From the NCBI RefSeq assembly GCF_041107455.1, contig NZ_JBGBPY010000001.1:186001-250000 (forward strand): a stretch of 64,000 bases of DNA, read 5' to 3'. The notes beneath the pieces were generated by a model. It was given only the letters and a program-made list of their open reading frames with translations. It did not search any database and was not told where the DNA came from. Origin of the DNA: Rhodanobacter humi. GTDB taxonomy: Bacteria > Pseudomonadota > Gammaproteobacteria > Xanthomonadales > Rhodanobacteraceae. A program made the translations under genes and the position numbers. Positions 41,630 through 50,318 of this stretch are shown here, one piece after another. Positions within the stretch are counted from its first letter, which is position 1. Every line of letters begins with the position of its first letter.

Positions 41630-42613
41630 ATGACCCTGACCCAACTGCGCTACCTCGTCGCCATCGCCGACTGCCGCCTCAACATCACCGCCGCCGCCGA
41701 ACACGTGCATGCCACCCAGCCTGGGGTGAGCAAGCAGCTCAAGCAACTGGAGGACGAGCTCGGCCTGCAATTGTTCATCCGCAAGGGCAAGAGCCTGGAC
41801 ACGATCACCGACGCCGGCGTGCGGGTGATCGAGCGGGCGCGGCTGATCCTGGCCGAGGCGCTGAACATCCGCTCGATCGCCGCGAACCTGCGCAACGAGG
41901 CGCACGGCGAGCTGCGCATCGCCACCACGCACACCCAGGCGCGCTTCGCCCTGCCCGGCTCGATCGCCGCGCTGAACCGGCGCTACCCGCAGGTCAGCGT
42001 GCACCTGCAGCCCAGCGGCGACGCCGAGGTGCTGGCCCTGCTGGAAAGCGGTCGCGTCGACCTCGCCGTGGTCAGCACCTCGGGTGCGGCGCCGGCCGGC
42101 GGTGTCGCCCTGCCCGCCTATCGCTGGAGCCGGGTGGTGCTGGCGCCGCAGGATCACCCTTTGGCGACGCTGGGCCGCACGCCCACACTGGCCGAGCTGG
42201 CCGCGCAGCCGCTGGTGAGCTACGACTCCTCGAAGCGGCCGGAATCCTCGCTGCGCCGCGTCTTCGCCGCCGCCGGGCTGACGCCGCAGATCGCGATGAC
42301 CGCCGCCGACGCCGACCTCATCAAGACCTACGTGCGCGCCGGACTCGGCATCGGCGTGTTGGCCGAGATGGCGCTGCAGCCGGGCGAGGACACCGACCTG
42401 CGCGTGATCCAGGCCGACGCGCTGCTGCCGCTGTGCACCACCTGGATCGTGCTGCGCAAGGACAGCGTGCTGCGCGACTACACGCTGGAATGGATCGCGC
42501 AGTTCGCGCCGCACCTGGACCGCAATGACGTGCGCCGCCTGCTCACCTTGGGCATCGTGCCGGAGACGCCGCCGCGCGTGCCGCACTGGCGCGAGCGCCA
42601 GGCAGTCGCTTAA
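41630..42613 (+). CDS. cysB: CysB family LysR-type regulator of sulfur assimilation
   Basis: The 327-residue regulator begins MTLTQLRYLVAIADCRLNIT with the helix-turn-helix AAAEHVHATQPGVSKQLKQL typical of CysB/Cbl. The ligand domain has HTQARFALPGSI and the GIGVLAEMA segment. CysB activates sulfate assimilation genes in response to N-acetylserine. Its neighbours cysG, cysH, cysI and cysJ fit. CysB or Cbl cannot be separated without comparison. Confidence 0.93.
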   Translation: MTLTQLRYLVAIADCRLNITAAAEHVHATQPGVSKQLKQLEDELGLQLFIRKGKSLDTITDAGVRVIERARLILAEALNIRSIAANLRNEAHGELRIATTHTQARFALPGSIAALNRRYPQVSVHLQPSGDAEVLALLESGRVDLAVVSTSGAAPAGGVALPAYRWSRVVLAPQDHPLATLGRTPTLAELAAQPLVSYDSSKRPESSLRRVFAAAGLTPQIAMTAADADLIKTYVRAGLGIGVLAEMALQPGEDTDLRVIQADALLPLCTTWIVLRKDSVLRDYTLEWIAQFAPHLDRNDVRRLLTLGIVPETPPRVPHWRERQAVA

Positions 42614-42622
42614 CCGAAGCCG

Positions 42623-42674
42623 TGTAGAAGCGCACCCCCGGATCAAATCCGGGGCAGGCTCTGTGCGCGATGGC
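42623..42674. repeat. REP-like unit split by a small hairpin insertion
   Basis: TGTAGAAGCGCACC (42623-42636) and CTGTGCGCGATGGC (42661-42674) are together one arm of the REP at 23857-23936. Between them lie 24 extra bases containing the hairpin CCCGGAT-CAA-ATCCGGG. It lies just after the stop of the CysB-type gene. Confidence 0.7.
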
Positions 42675-42704
42675 TTTTTGAACGTTCATCCCCCCTCACC
42701 CCAA

Positions 42705-42741
42705 CCCTCTCCCCCAACGGCTTCGCCGTTGGGGGAGAGGG
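42705..42741. repeat. Perfect 17-bp hairpin between convergent cysB and cysH
   Basis: Arms at 42705-42721 and 42725-42741 pair perfectly with a 3-nt loop. The outer part is the CCCTCTCCC palindrome of the dispersed family; the inner part is CCAACGGC. It may serve as a bidirectional terminator. Confidence 0.82.
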
Positions 42742-42811
42742 AGAAAGCGGCACGACGCACGCGGCGTCCCTGCCCAGCCACGGAGTTGCTGGAGAGAGGA
42801 AGAAAGCGCGG

Positions 42812-43549
42812 TCACGGCAGCTCGTGCAGGCCGCACTCGCGCTTGAGCCCGAAGAAACGGGTGTCCTCGGCATCCATGCCCGGCTCCCAGCGCTGCGTGG
42901 TGTGGGTGTCGCCGATGGAGATGTAGCCCTGTTCCCACAGCGGGTGGTAGGGCAAGGCGTGCTGTTGCAGGTAGCGGCCCACGTCGCGGTCGGTCCAGTC
43001 GGCGATCGGGTGCAACTTCCAGCGGCCCGCGCCCGAGGCAGCTGGCCGCCATTCCACGTAGTCGATCGCGCGGCGGCTGCGCGACTGGTCGCGGCGCAGG
43101 CCGGCGAACCAGCCGTGCACGCCCAGTTCGGCCAGCGCGCGCTGCATCGGCTCCACCTTGCGGATGCGGTTGTAGCGGTCCAGCCCATCGATGCCCTGCT
43201 CCCACAGCTTGCCGTAGCGCGCCTCGGCCCAGGCGCGGCCGATGATGGGGCGGTAGACCTTGAGGTTGAGCGCGAGCCGTTCGCTCAGCGTGTCGACGAA
43301 CTGGTAGGTCTCGGGGAACAGGTAGCCGGTGTCGATCAGGATCACCGGGATGTCCGGCGCCTGGCTGGCCAGCAGGTGCAGCGACACCGCCGCCTGCGCA
43401 CCGAAGCTGGAGGACAGCGCGTGCGCGCCCGGCACGTGCGCCAGCATCCAGCGCACGCGTGCCTCGGCGTCGCACCCGGCCAGCCAGTGGTTGAGTGCGA
43501 GCAGCGCCTCGGTGCCGTTGCCGTCGGCGGGAAGCACGGGCGCGCTCAT
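42812..43549 (-). CDS. cysH: Phosphoadenosine phosphosulfate reductase
   Basis: The 245-residue enzyme reduces PAPS to sulfite with thioredoxin. The PP-loop-like [15 protein letters not shown], the segment [18 protein letters not shown] and the C-terminal catalytic ECGLHELP are diagnostic. The absence of the two CC pairs of APS reductases indicates the PAPS-specific type. The start overlaps the cysI stop (ATGA), so they are coupled. Confidence 0.95.
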   Translation of the reverse strand: MSAPVLPADGNGTEALLALNHWLAGCDAEARVRWMLAHVPGAHALSSSFGAQAAVSLHLLASQAPDIPVILIDTGYLFPETYQFVDTLSERLALNLKVYRPIIGRAWAEARYGKLWEQGIDGLDRYNRIRKVEPMQRALAELGVHGWFAGLRRDQSRSRRAIDYVEWRPAASGAGRWKLHPIADWTDRDVGRYLQQHALPYHPLWEQGYISIGDTHTTQRWEPGMDAEDTRFFGLKRECGLHELP

Positions 43550-45234
43550 GCCAGCACCGCCATCGGGATGCGCCGCGGCTCGGCGAGCACGCCCGTGCGC
43601 AGCAGGAAGTCGCCGAAGTGTTCACCCAAGGCACGCTCGCCGGCGTAGCGCGCGAACAGGCGATCCAGCGCCTCCAGGATCGCGGCTTCGTCCACGTTCT
43701 CGCGGTAGACCTGGTTCAGCCGCTGGCCGCGGAAATCCGCGCCCAGGCGCAGGTCGTAGCGGCCGATCGCGCGCCCGACCAGGGCGATCTCGCCGAGGTA
43801 GGGCCGCGAGCAGCCGTTCGGGCAGCCGGACAGGCGCAGCAGGATCGGCGTGTCGAGCAGGCCGTGCGTGTCCAGCAGCGATTCCAATTTCGGCAGCAGT
43901 TGCGGCAGATAGCGCTCGCTCTCGGCCATCGCCAGGCCGCAGGTGGGCAGCGCCACGCAGGCGATCGCGTGGCGGCGGATGCCGCTGTAGCGGTGGTAGC
44001 CGCCCATGCCGTGCGCGGCCACGATGGCGTCGATGCGCGCGCGATCCGTCGCGGTCACGTTCGCGACGATCAGGTTCTGGTTGCAGGTGAGCCGGATGTC
44101 GCCGGTGTGTACGTGCGCGATCTCGCGCATGCCGCTGAGCCAGCGCACCTCGTCGCCGTCCAGCAGGCGGCCGGACTCCACCTGCAAGGTGAGGTGCCAG
44201 CGGCCGTCGTGGCCTTCGATCCAGCCGTAGCGGTCGCCGTTGTGGTCGAAGCGGAACGGCCGCGCCGGTTCCAGCGCGAAGCCCGCGCGCTGTTCGATCT
44301 CCGCCTTGACCTTGTCCAGCCCGTGCGTGTCGACGGTGTACTTGAAGCGCGCGTGCTTGCGCTCCTCGCGGTCGCCCCAGTCGCGCTGCACGGCGATGGC
44401 GGCCTCGGCCAGTGTGAGCAGGCGCTCGGGCGGCACGAAGCCGATCACGTCGGCGAGGCGCGGATAGGTGGTCGGATCGCCATGCGTGGCGCCCATGCCG
44501 CCGCCGATCGCCACGTTGAAACCGGCCAGCTCGCCCTGTTCGAGGATCGCGATCAGACCCAGGTCCTGCGCGAACACGTCGATGTCGTTGAGCGGCGGGA
44601 TCGCCAGGCCGATCTTGAACTTGCGCGGCAGGTAGGTGGGGCCGTACAGCGGCTCGTTTTCCGCCGCCGCGGCCTCGCCCACCAACTTTTCGCCATCCAG
44701 CCAGAGCTCGTGGTAGGCGCGCGTCTTCGGCTTCAGGTGTTCGGACAGCCGCGCCGCCCAATCGTAGGCCGCCGCATGCGCCTGCGACTGCACCGGGTTG
44801 GTGTTGCACACCACGTTGCGATTGACGTCGCCGCAGGCGGCGATGGTGCTGGCCAGCGCAGCGTCGATCGCGGCGATGGTGGGCTTGAGGTTGCGCTTGA
44901 TGATGCCGTGCCACTGGAAGGTCTGCCGCGTGGTGATGCGCAGGCCGCTGGAGGCGTAGTCGCTGGCGATCCGGTCGAAGGCCAGCCACTGCGCCGGCGT
45001 CATCACCCCGCCCGGCAGGCGCGCACGCACCATGAAGGCGTAGGCCGGCTCCAGCTTCTGCCGGCGGCGCTCGTCGCGGATGTCGCGGTCGTCCTGCTGG
45101 TAGCTGCCGTGGAACTTCAGCAACTTGTTGTCGTCTTCGCTGATTGCGCCGGTGGCCGGGTCGGCCAGCCCCTCGGCGATGCTGCCGCGCAGGAAGCGGC
45201 TGGCGGTCTTGATGTGTTCGAGATGGGAAGGCAT
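43546..45234 (-). CDS. cysI: Sulfite reductase (NADPH) hemoprotein beta-component
   Basis: The 562-residue protein carries siroheme and a [4Fe-4S] cluster and reduces sulfite to sulfide with CysJ. Cluster cysteines lie in [16 protein letters not shown] (near residues 425-431) and [10 protein letters not shown] (near 470-474). The [20 protein letters not shown] and [16 protein letters not shown] segments bind siroheme and sulfite. The ATG at 45234 is preferred to the one at 45252. Confidence 0.96.
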   Translation of the reverse strand: MPSHLEHIKTASRFLRGSIAEGLADPATGAISEDDNKLLKFHGSYQQDDRDIRDERRRQKLEPAYAFMVRARLPGGVMTPAQWLAFDRIASDYASSGLRITTRQTFQWHGIIKRNLKPTIAAIDAALASTIAACGDVNRNVVCNTNPVQSQAHAAAYDWAARLSEHLKPKTRAYHELWLDGEKLVGEAAAAENEPLYGPTYLPRKFKIGLAIPPLNDIDVFAQDLGLIAILEQGELAGFNVAIGGGMGATHGDPTTYPRLADVIGFVPPERLLTLAEAAIAVQRDWGDREERKHARFKYTVDTHGLDKVKAEIEQRAGFALEPARPFRFDHNGDRYGWIEGHDGRWHLTLQVESGRLLDGDEVRWLSGMREIAHVHTGDIRLTCNQNLIVANVTATDRARIDAIVAAHGMGGYHRYSGIRRHAIACVALPTCGLAMAESERYLPQLLPKLESLLDTHGLLDTPILLRLSGCPNGCSRPYLGEIALVGRAIGRYDLRLGADFRGQRLNQVYRENVDEAAILEALDRLFARYAGERALGEHFGDFLLRTGVLAEPRRIPMAVLA

Positions 45235-45257
45235 GGGGATTCTCTGGAGCATCTGGG

Positions 45258-45313
45258 TCGCGGCTGAAGCCGCTCCTACGGCGCATGGATTGCAGGAGCA
45301 GCTCCAGCCGCGA
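45258..45313. repeat. REP-like inverted repeat between cysJ and cysI
   Basis: Arms at 45258-45277 and 45294-45313 are reverse complements at 18 of 20 positions, with core TCGCGGCTG and GCTCCT. It is inside the operon, between cysJ (upstream) and cysI (downstream), where such repeats may adjust mRNA stability. Confidence 0.78.
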
Positions 45314-45321
45314 TGCTTTTC

Positions 45322-47145
45322 TCAATAAACATCGCGGGCGTAGCGCCCTTCCTGCAGCAGTTCGGTCAGCCAGGCACGGGCATCCTCGGCACTCAACCCG
45401 CCATGGGCGACGGCCAGCTCGACCAGCGCCTCGTGCACGTCCTTCGCCATGTGCGTCGCGTCGCCGCAGACGTAGAGGTATGCGCCCTCGCGCAACCTGG
45501 CGTAGAGTTCGCGCCCGTGTTCCCTGATCCGATCCTGTACATAGACCTTGCTGACCCCATCACGCGAGAACGCGAGATCGAGGCGATGCAAGGCGCCATC
45601 CTTGAGCGCCTGCTGCCATTCGGTCTGGTAGAGGAAGTCCTGCGCGAAATGGCGATTGCCGAAGAACAGCCAGTTGCGCCCCGCGGCACCCACGGCCTGA
45701 CGCTCCTGCACGAAGGCGCGAAACGGCGCCACGCCGGTGCCCGGGCCGATCATGATGATGTCGCGCGACGGGTCGGCCGGCAGGCGGAAGCGTTCGTTGG
45801 CCTCCACGAATACCGGTACCCGTGTCTCGTCACCCGCGGCGGCGAGGAAGGCCGAGGCCGCGCCGAGATGGGCACTGCCATGCGCGTGGTAGTCCACCAC
45901 GCCCACCGTGAGATGCACCTCGTCCTCGCCCACCGCCTTCGGGCTGGAGGCGATGGAGTACAGGCGCGGCGTGAGCGGGCGCAGCGCGGCGACCAGTTGC
46001 TCCGCGTTCCAGCCCACCGGGTGGCGACGCAGCAGGTCGATGGGCTGGTCGGTGTCGAGCAGGCGGGCCAGTGCCTCACGCTGCTCCGGTTCCAGCACGC
46101 GCGCCAGGTCGGCGTCGCCACTGGCGGCGGCATGCGCGGCCAGCAACGGGCGGCTGAGCCGGGTCAGTTCGCGCTCGTGGCTGAGCCAGCGCCGCAGCGG
46201 CAGGCGGCGGCCGTCATGCGCCACCTCCTGCTCGCCGTCCAGGCGCAGCTCGCGCAGCCACGCGTCCACCAGCACGGGCGGATTGCGCGGCCACACGCCC
46301 AGTGCGTCGCCCGGCTCGTAGCGCAGGCCCGAGCCTTGCAAAGAAAGTTCAAGGTGGCGCACCTCGCGGGCGCTGTCGCGCGAGACGATGCGCTGGTTTT
46401 CCAGCACCTCGGCGGCGAACGGATTCTCGCGGTCGTGCAGCGCGCTGTTCACCGCGTGCAGCGCCACCGGGCGCACGTTCGCCATGGCCGGCGCACCCAA
46501 CGCCTCGCGCGCCTTGGCCAGCACACCCTCGCTCCAGCTCGCACTGGGCGCCTCGAAATCCACATCGGCCTCACCGAGTTCGGCGAAACGCTGCGCACCC
46601 AGCTCGGCGAAGCGCGTATCGAGCCGGCGGCTCACCGCGCAATACTGCGGGTAGCTGGAATCGCCCAGGCCCAGCACGGCGAACTTCAGCTGCGGCAGCT
46701 TCGGCGCACGCTTGCCGCTCAGGAACTCGACGAAGCCCAGCGCGTCGTCCGGCGGATCACCGTCGCCCTGGCTGCTGATAACCAGCGCCAGGTGCCGCTC
46801 CTGCGCCAGTTCGCGCACGGCATAGGCGCCGGTGCGCAGGATGCGCACGCTCAGCCCCGCCGCGGTGGCGCGCTCGGCCAGCCGCTCGGCGACCCGGCGC
46901 GAGTTGCCGGTCTGGCTGCCGTAGAGCACGGTCAGCCGCTCGGTCGCCGCTGCGTTCGGCGCTTCGGCTGCCGGCGTGATGGCCGGCAGCGCGACGCGCG
47001 TGGCCTGCGCCGCGAGCGCGGCACTCCACGCCGAAATCCAGTACAGGTCCGCCGGCGGCAGGCCTTCGGTCAACCGGTGCAGCAGCGTCAGCCGTTCCGC
47101 GGCCAGGCCGGGCGTCGGCAATATCGGTCGGGTGGCAGCGCTCAC
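45322..47145 (-). CDS. cysJ: Sulfite reductase (NADPH) flavoprotein alpha-component
   Basis: The product (607 residues from the GTG at 47145) has an FMN flavodoxin domain (LYGSQTGNSRRVAERLAER near residue 75), an FAD domain (RLYSIASSPK) and an NADPH domain (GPGTGVAPFRAFVQER, FFGNRHFAQDFLYQ) ending in ARDVY. It passes electrons from NADPH to CysI. The GTG start has AAGGAAAGG just upstream. Longer frames from ATG at 47184 or 47247 would place the octamer operator inside the gene. Confidence 0.93.
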   Translation of the reverse strand: MSAATRPILPTPGLAAERLTLLHRLTEGLPPADLYWISAWSAALAAQATRVALPAITPAAEAPNAAATERLTVLYGSQTGNSRRVAERLAERATAAGLSVRILRTGAYAVRELAQERHLALVISSQGDGDPPDDALGFVEFLSGKRAPKLPQLKFAVLGLGDSSYPQYCAVSRRLDTRFAELGAQRFAELGEADVDFEAPSASWSEGVLAKAREALGAPAMANVRPVALHAVNSALHDRENPFAAEVLENQRIVSRDSAREVRHLELSLQGSGLRYEPGDALGVWPRNPPVLVDAWLRELRLDGEQEVAHDGRRLPLRRWLSHERELTRLSRPLLAAHAAASGDADLARVLEPEQREALARLLDTDQPIDLLRRHPVGWNAEQLVAALRPLTPRLYSIASSPKAVGEDEVHLTVGVVDYHAHGSAHLGAASAFLAAAGDETRVPVFVEANERFRLPADPSRDIIMIGPGTGVAPFRAFVQERQAVGAAGRNWLFFGNRHFAQDFLYQTEWQQALKDGALHRLDLAFSRDGVSKVYVQDRIREHGRELYARLREGAYLYVCGDATHMAKDVHEALVELAVAHGGLSAEDARAWLTELLQEGRYARDVY

Positions 47146-47158
47146 GGCCTTTCCTTTT

Positions 47159-47174
47159 GGACGTCCATACGTCT
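47159..47174. promoter_or_regulatory. Two tandem MetJ-like octamers upstream of cysJ
   Basis: On the cysJ strand the octamers are AGACGTAT and GGACGTCC, with ACGT at an 8-bp interval (plus-strand 47161 and 47169). They end 14 bp before the GTG start, between a possible -10 TAGCAT and the ribosome site. The same octamer type precedes the CysB-type gene. Confidence 0.62.
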
Positions 47175-47303
47175 TGGCGGCCATGCTAATTCCGCGTTCT
47201 TGCGACCTGAAAACACTTGTGGGCATGTGCTTATGCGGGCCGCTCATTTCCGGTGCGCCGGTGCGCGTGCTGACATCCCCGAACCACCTCGCTGCGAGTG
47301 CCG

Positions 47304-48053
47304 ATGAGCGCCCTGCCGGAATTCCTCACCTTCACTCTCGTGGGTGTCCTCGCACAACTGGTGGACGGCGCGCTGGGCATGGCCTACGGCGTGACCTCGG
47401 CCGGACTGCTGCTGGGCCTGGGCATGCCGCCGGTGATGGCCAGCGCCAGCGTGCACTACGCCGAAACCTTCACCTGCGGCGCCTCGGGGCTCAGCCACCT
47501 CGCGGCCGGCAACGTGCGGCGGCGGCTGTTCCTCGCGCTGGCGATTCCCGGCGTGATCGGCGCCCTGCTCGGCGTGTGGCTGGCCGTGCACCTGCCTGCG
47601 CAGTGGATGCGCATCGCGCTGACGCCCTACCTGCTTGGCATGGGCCTGTTCCTGCTGCTGCGCGGCGCGCGGCGCCCCGGCGAGCGCACCGACCCGCCGC
47701 GCGGCACGCCGATCCTGGGGGCGGCGGCCGGTTTCCTGGACGCGGTCGGCGGCGGCGGCTGGAGCGCGCTCACCGCCACCACCCTGCTCGCCCGCGGCCT
47801 GCAGCCGCGCGTGGTGATCGGCAGCGTGCACCTCGCCAAGTGCGTGGTAAGCATCGCCGCCAGCGTCGCGTTCCTGTTCGGCATCGGTGCCGGCCACGTC
47901 ACAGCCGTGCTCGGCCTGATCGCCGGCGGCATCCTCGCCGCGCCGTTCGGCGCGTTCTTCATACGCCGCATCCCGGCGCGGGCGGCTACCGTGCTGGCCG
48001 GGTTGGCGGTGCTGGCGCTGGGCATCAACAACGCGGTGCGCGTGTTGCATTGA
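47304..48053 (+). CDS. Sulfite exporter TauE/SafE (TSUP) family transporter
   Basis: The 249-residue membrane protein has about eight hydrophobic segments and the family repeats GVLAQLVDGALGMAYGVTSA and AAAGFLDAVGGGGWSALTAT. TSUP proteins move sulfite, sulfolactate or sulfate-related anions. Its position divergent from cysJ suggests sulfite or sulfate handling in this pathway. An in-frame GTG at 47298 is an alternative start. Confidence 0.92.
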   Translation: MSALPEFLTFTLVGVLAQLVDGALGMAYGVTSAGLLLGLGMPPVMASASVHYAETFTCGASGLSHLAAGNVRRRLFLALAIPGVIGALLGVWLAVHLPAQWMRIALTPYLLGMGLFLLLRGARRPGERTDPPRGTPILGAAAGFLDAVGGGGWSALTATTLLARGLQPRVVIGSVHLAKCVVSIAASVAFLFGIGAGHVTAVLGLIAGGILAAPFGAFFIRRIPARAATVLAGLAVLALGINNAVRVLH

Positions 48054-48214
48054 GGAACGGCCTGCCGGTTTGCTTGTTGCCATCGGCAGATAAGGCCCCC
48101 TCTCCTCCCAGCCCCTCTTCCTCGCTCCTCAAAGCAGGGCCATCCATAGCCCTTCCCCGCGTCCACAAGTGGGAGAGGGAGAAAGCAGCATCCCCTCCCC
48201 TCTACAATGTGCGC

Positions 48215-49421
48215 ATGAAACGCGCCCCCTCTCCCCGCAAACCCTCGTTGCCCATCGAAGTCCGCGGCTCCGCACGCCAGCCGCTGGGCATGCCGCCTGC
48301 GCAGTTCCTGCGCGACTACTGGCAGAAGCACCCGCTGCTGATACGCAACGCCTTCCCGGATTTCGTGCCGCCGATCCAGCCCGAGGACTTGGCCGGTCTG
48401 GCCTGCGAGGAAGGTGCGCTGTCGCGGCTGATCCGCCACGACGAGGCGCGCGAGCGCTGGCAGGTGAAGAGCGGCCCGCTCAGCGAGGCCGACTTCGCGA
48501 AGACCGGCGACGCGAACTGGACGCTGCTGGTGCAGGACGTGGACAAGTGGGACGCCGACGTGGCCGCGCTGCTGGAGCCGTTCGCGTTCCTGCCCAGCTG
48601 GCGGGTGGACGACATCATGATTTCCTACGCCGAACCCGGCGGCGGCGTGGGCGCGCACGTGGACCAGTACGACGTGTTCCTGCTGCAGGGCCTGGGCCAG
48701 CGGCACTGGGCGATCAGCACCGACCCGGCGGCGCCAAAGGACTTCCGCCCCGACGTGGAGTTGAGGCAGCTGGCGCAGTTCGAGCCCACCCACGAATGGT
48801 TGCTGGAGCCGGGCGACATGCTCTACCTGCCGCCCGGCGTGCCGCACGACGGGGTGGCCTTCGGCGGCCCCTGCATGACGATCTCGGTGGGCATGCGCGC
48901 GCCCTCGCAGGCGGAGTTGACCGGCGACCTCGCCGACTACCTCGCCGAACGGCTGCACGAAGACCAGCGCTACGCCGATCCCGATCTCGCCCTGGCCAAG
49001 GCGCCCGGCGAAATCGACGCGGCGGCGCTGGCGCGGCTGCGCCGGGCGCTGCCGTTCGCTGCCGCGCTGGACGAGGAAACCCTGCGCGACTGGTTCGGCC
49101 GCTTCATCACCCGCTACCGCAACGCGCAGACACCGGCCCTGCCTGACCGCCCCGTCAGCGAGGCCGCCCTGCGCAAGCAGCTCGCCGCCGGCGCACGCCT
49201 GCTGCGCCATCCGTGGTCGCGCATGGCATGGAGCCGCGGGCCGTCCGGCGCCACGCTGTACGCGAACGGCCACGCCTGGCCAGCCCCGACGGCGCTGGCG
49301 AAGCAGCTGTGCGCCGAACGCGAGATCGTCGTCGACGCCACGCCGACGGCCGCGGCCGTCGCTGCTGCTGGCCCTGGTCAACGACGGGCACCTGGTCCCG
49401 CGCAAGGCGCGCCGGCGGTGA
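48215..49421 (+). CDS. roxA: RoxA/YcfD-type ribosomal oxygenase, with apparent frameshift near the C-terminus
   Basis: RoxA is a JmjC-like 2-oxoglutarate oxygenase that hydroxylates an Arg of ribosomal protein L16. The cupin iron ligands are in GGGVGAHVDQYDVFLLQGLG (HxD) and the later LPPGVPHDGVAF. The main frame reads well to CAEREIVVDATPT near 49355. The expected C-terminal LLLALVNDGHLVPRKARRR then appears in another frame, ending at TGA 49419-49421, which overlaps the next gene's GTG. One extra base near 49350-49365 explains it. As given, roxA and the next gene form one long frame of 568 codons. Confidence 0.85.
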
Positions 49422-49921
49422 GCGCACCGGCCGACGACGGCGCTGGGCGCCGCGCGGTCGATGGCCGCGAGGCGCTGGCCGCCGCGCGGCTGCAACTGCT
49501 GGCCGCCGCGTGCCACCGGCTGGCGCTGCACCTGCCGCTGCTAGCCCGCGACGACTACGGCAACGACGCGGAGCTGGCCGAGCTCAAGCGCATCGCCACC
49601 TCGGGCCGGCGTGCCGACATCCGCATCCTGTTGCACGATCCGGCGGCCGCGCTGCGCGACGGCCACCGCCTGATCGCGCTGTTCCAGCGCCTGTCCAGCA
49701 GCATCGCCATCCGCACTCCGGTGGAAGATGCGGATCGCCAGAACACCAGCGCCTGGCTGGTCAACGACACCGGCGGCCATCTCTACCTGCCCGACGCCAG
49801 TCGGCCGCAGGGCCGCATGGCGCTCGCCGACCGCGCCGTGCAGGCGCCACTCCAGCAGCAGTTCGACGAGATCTGGGAGCGCTCGGCCCGCGCCAGCGAG
49901 TTGCAGGCGCTGGATTTGTAG
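49418..49921 (+). CDS. DUF7931-like protein
   Basis: The 167-residue product from the GTG at 49418 contains DGREALAAARLQLLAAACHR, LAELKRIATSGRRADIRILL and HDPAAALRDGHRLIALFQRL, then STAWLVNDTGG-like sequence and FDEIWERSARASELQALDL. This pattern resembles small proteins annotated DUF7931, often next to RoxA in Xanthomonadales; the family name is from memory and should be checked. Start overlap (GTGA) with the roxA stop supports separate genes. Confidence 0.72.
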   Translation: MSAPADDGAGRRAVDGREALAAARLQLLAAACHRLALHLPLLARDDYGNDAELAELKRIATSGRRADIRILLHDPAAALRDGHRLIALFQRLSSSIAIRTPVEDADRQNTSAWLVNDTGGHLYLPDASRPQGRMALADRAVQAPLQQQFDEIWERSARASELQALDL

Positions 49922-50318
49922 CGGTCGCTGAACGCGCGGCGGCGCCCGCGTGCAAGCCGCGGGCGCCAGATAAGGAAGGTCTAATCAATGGGCTGCATGC
50001 TCGTCGTCCCCTCGGGGAGCTTTGCAGCGGCCCGAAGCAGGTCACCCAGTGCCTTTGCGTTCAATGGTCTACAGGCACCGGATCCCGGCTTTCGCTGCAA
50101 TGGCGAGCAACACCAGAGCTTCCCGAAATGTTGCCGCATGCCGGCTGCGACCAAAGTCGGTGCCCCGACGAGGTGAATTCCGGCTACGGAACCCCCATCC
50201 GGACGTGGTCCGGGTTGCCGCTGCGCAGCAACGCAAGGCTATAATTAACAGGATTTTTCGCCGGCGATCCCTGCCGCCGAAGGATCGCCGCAAGCCTCCC
50301 TTCCCTGCTGGTGGTGAC
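49922..50318 (+). promoter_or_regulatory. 397-bp upstream region of sucA with possible promoter
   Basis: A TATAAT at 50240-50245 is preceded by TTGCCG at 50215-50220, a 19-bp spacing slightly longer than usual. The sequence between here and the GTG start is consistent with a leader. No gene or strong hairpin is recognised. Confidence 0.5.

Noticed and set aside
45313-47307. Long open frame antisense to cysJ
   Set aside because: Low-complexity composition; the minus-strand frame encodes a complete CysJ with all motifs.
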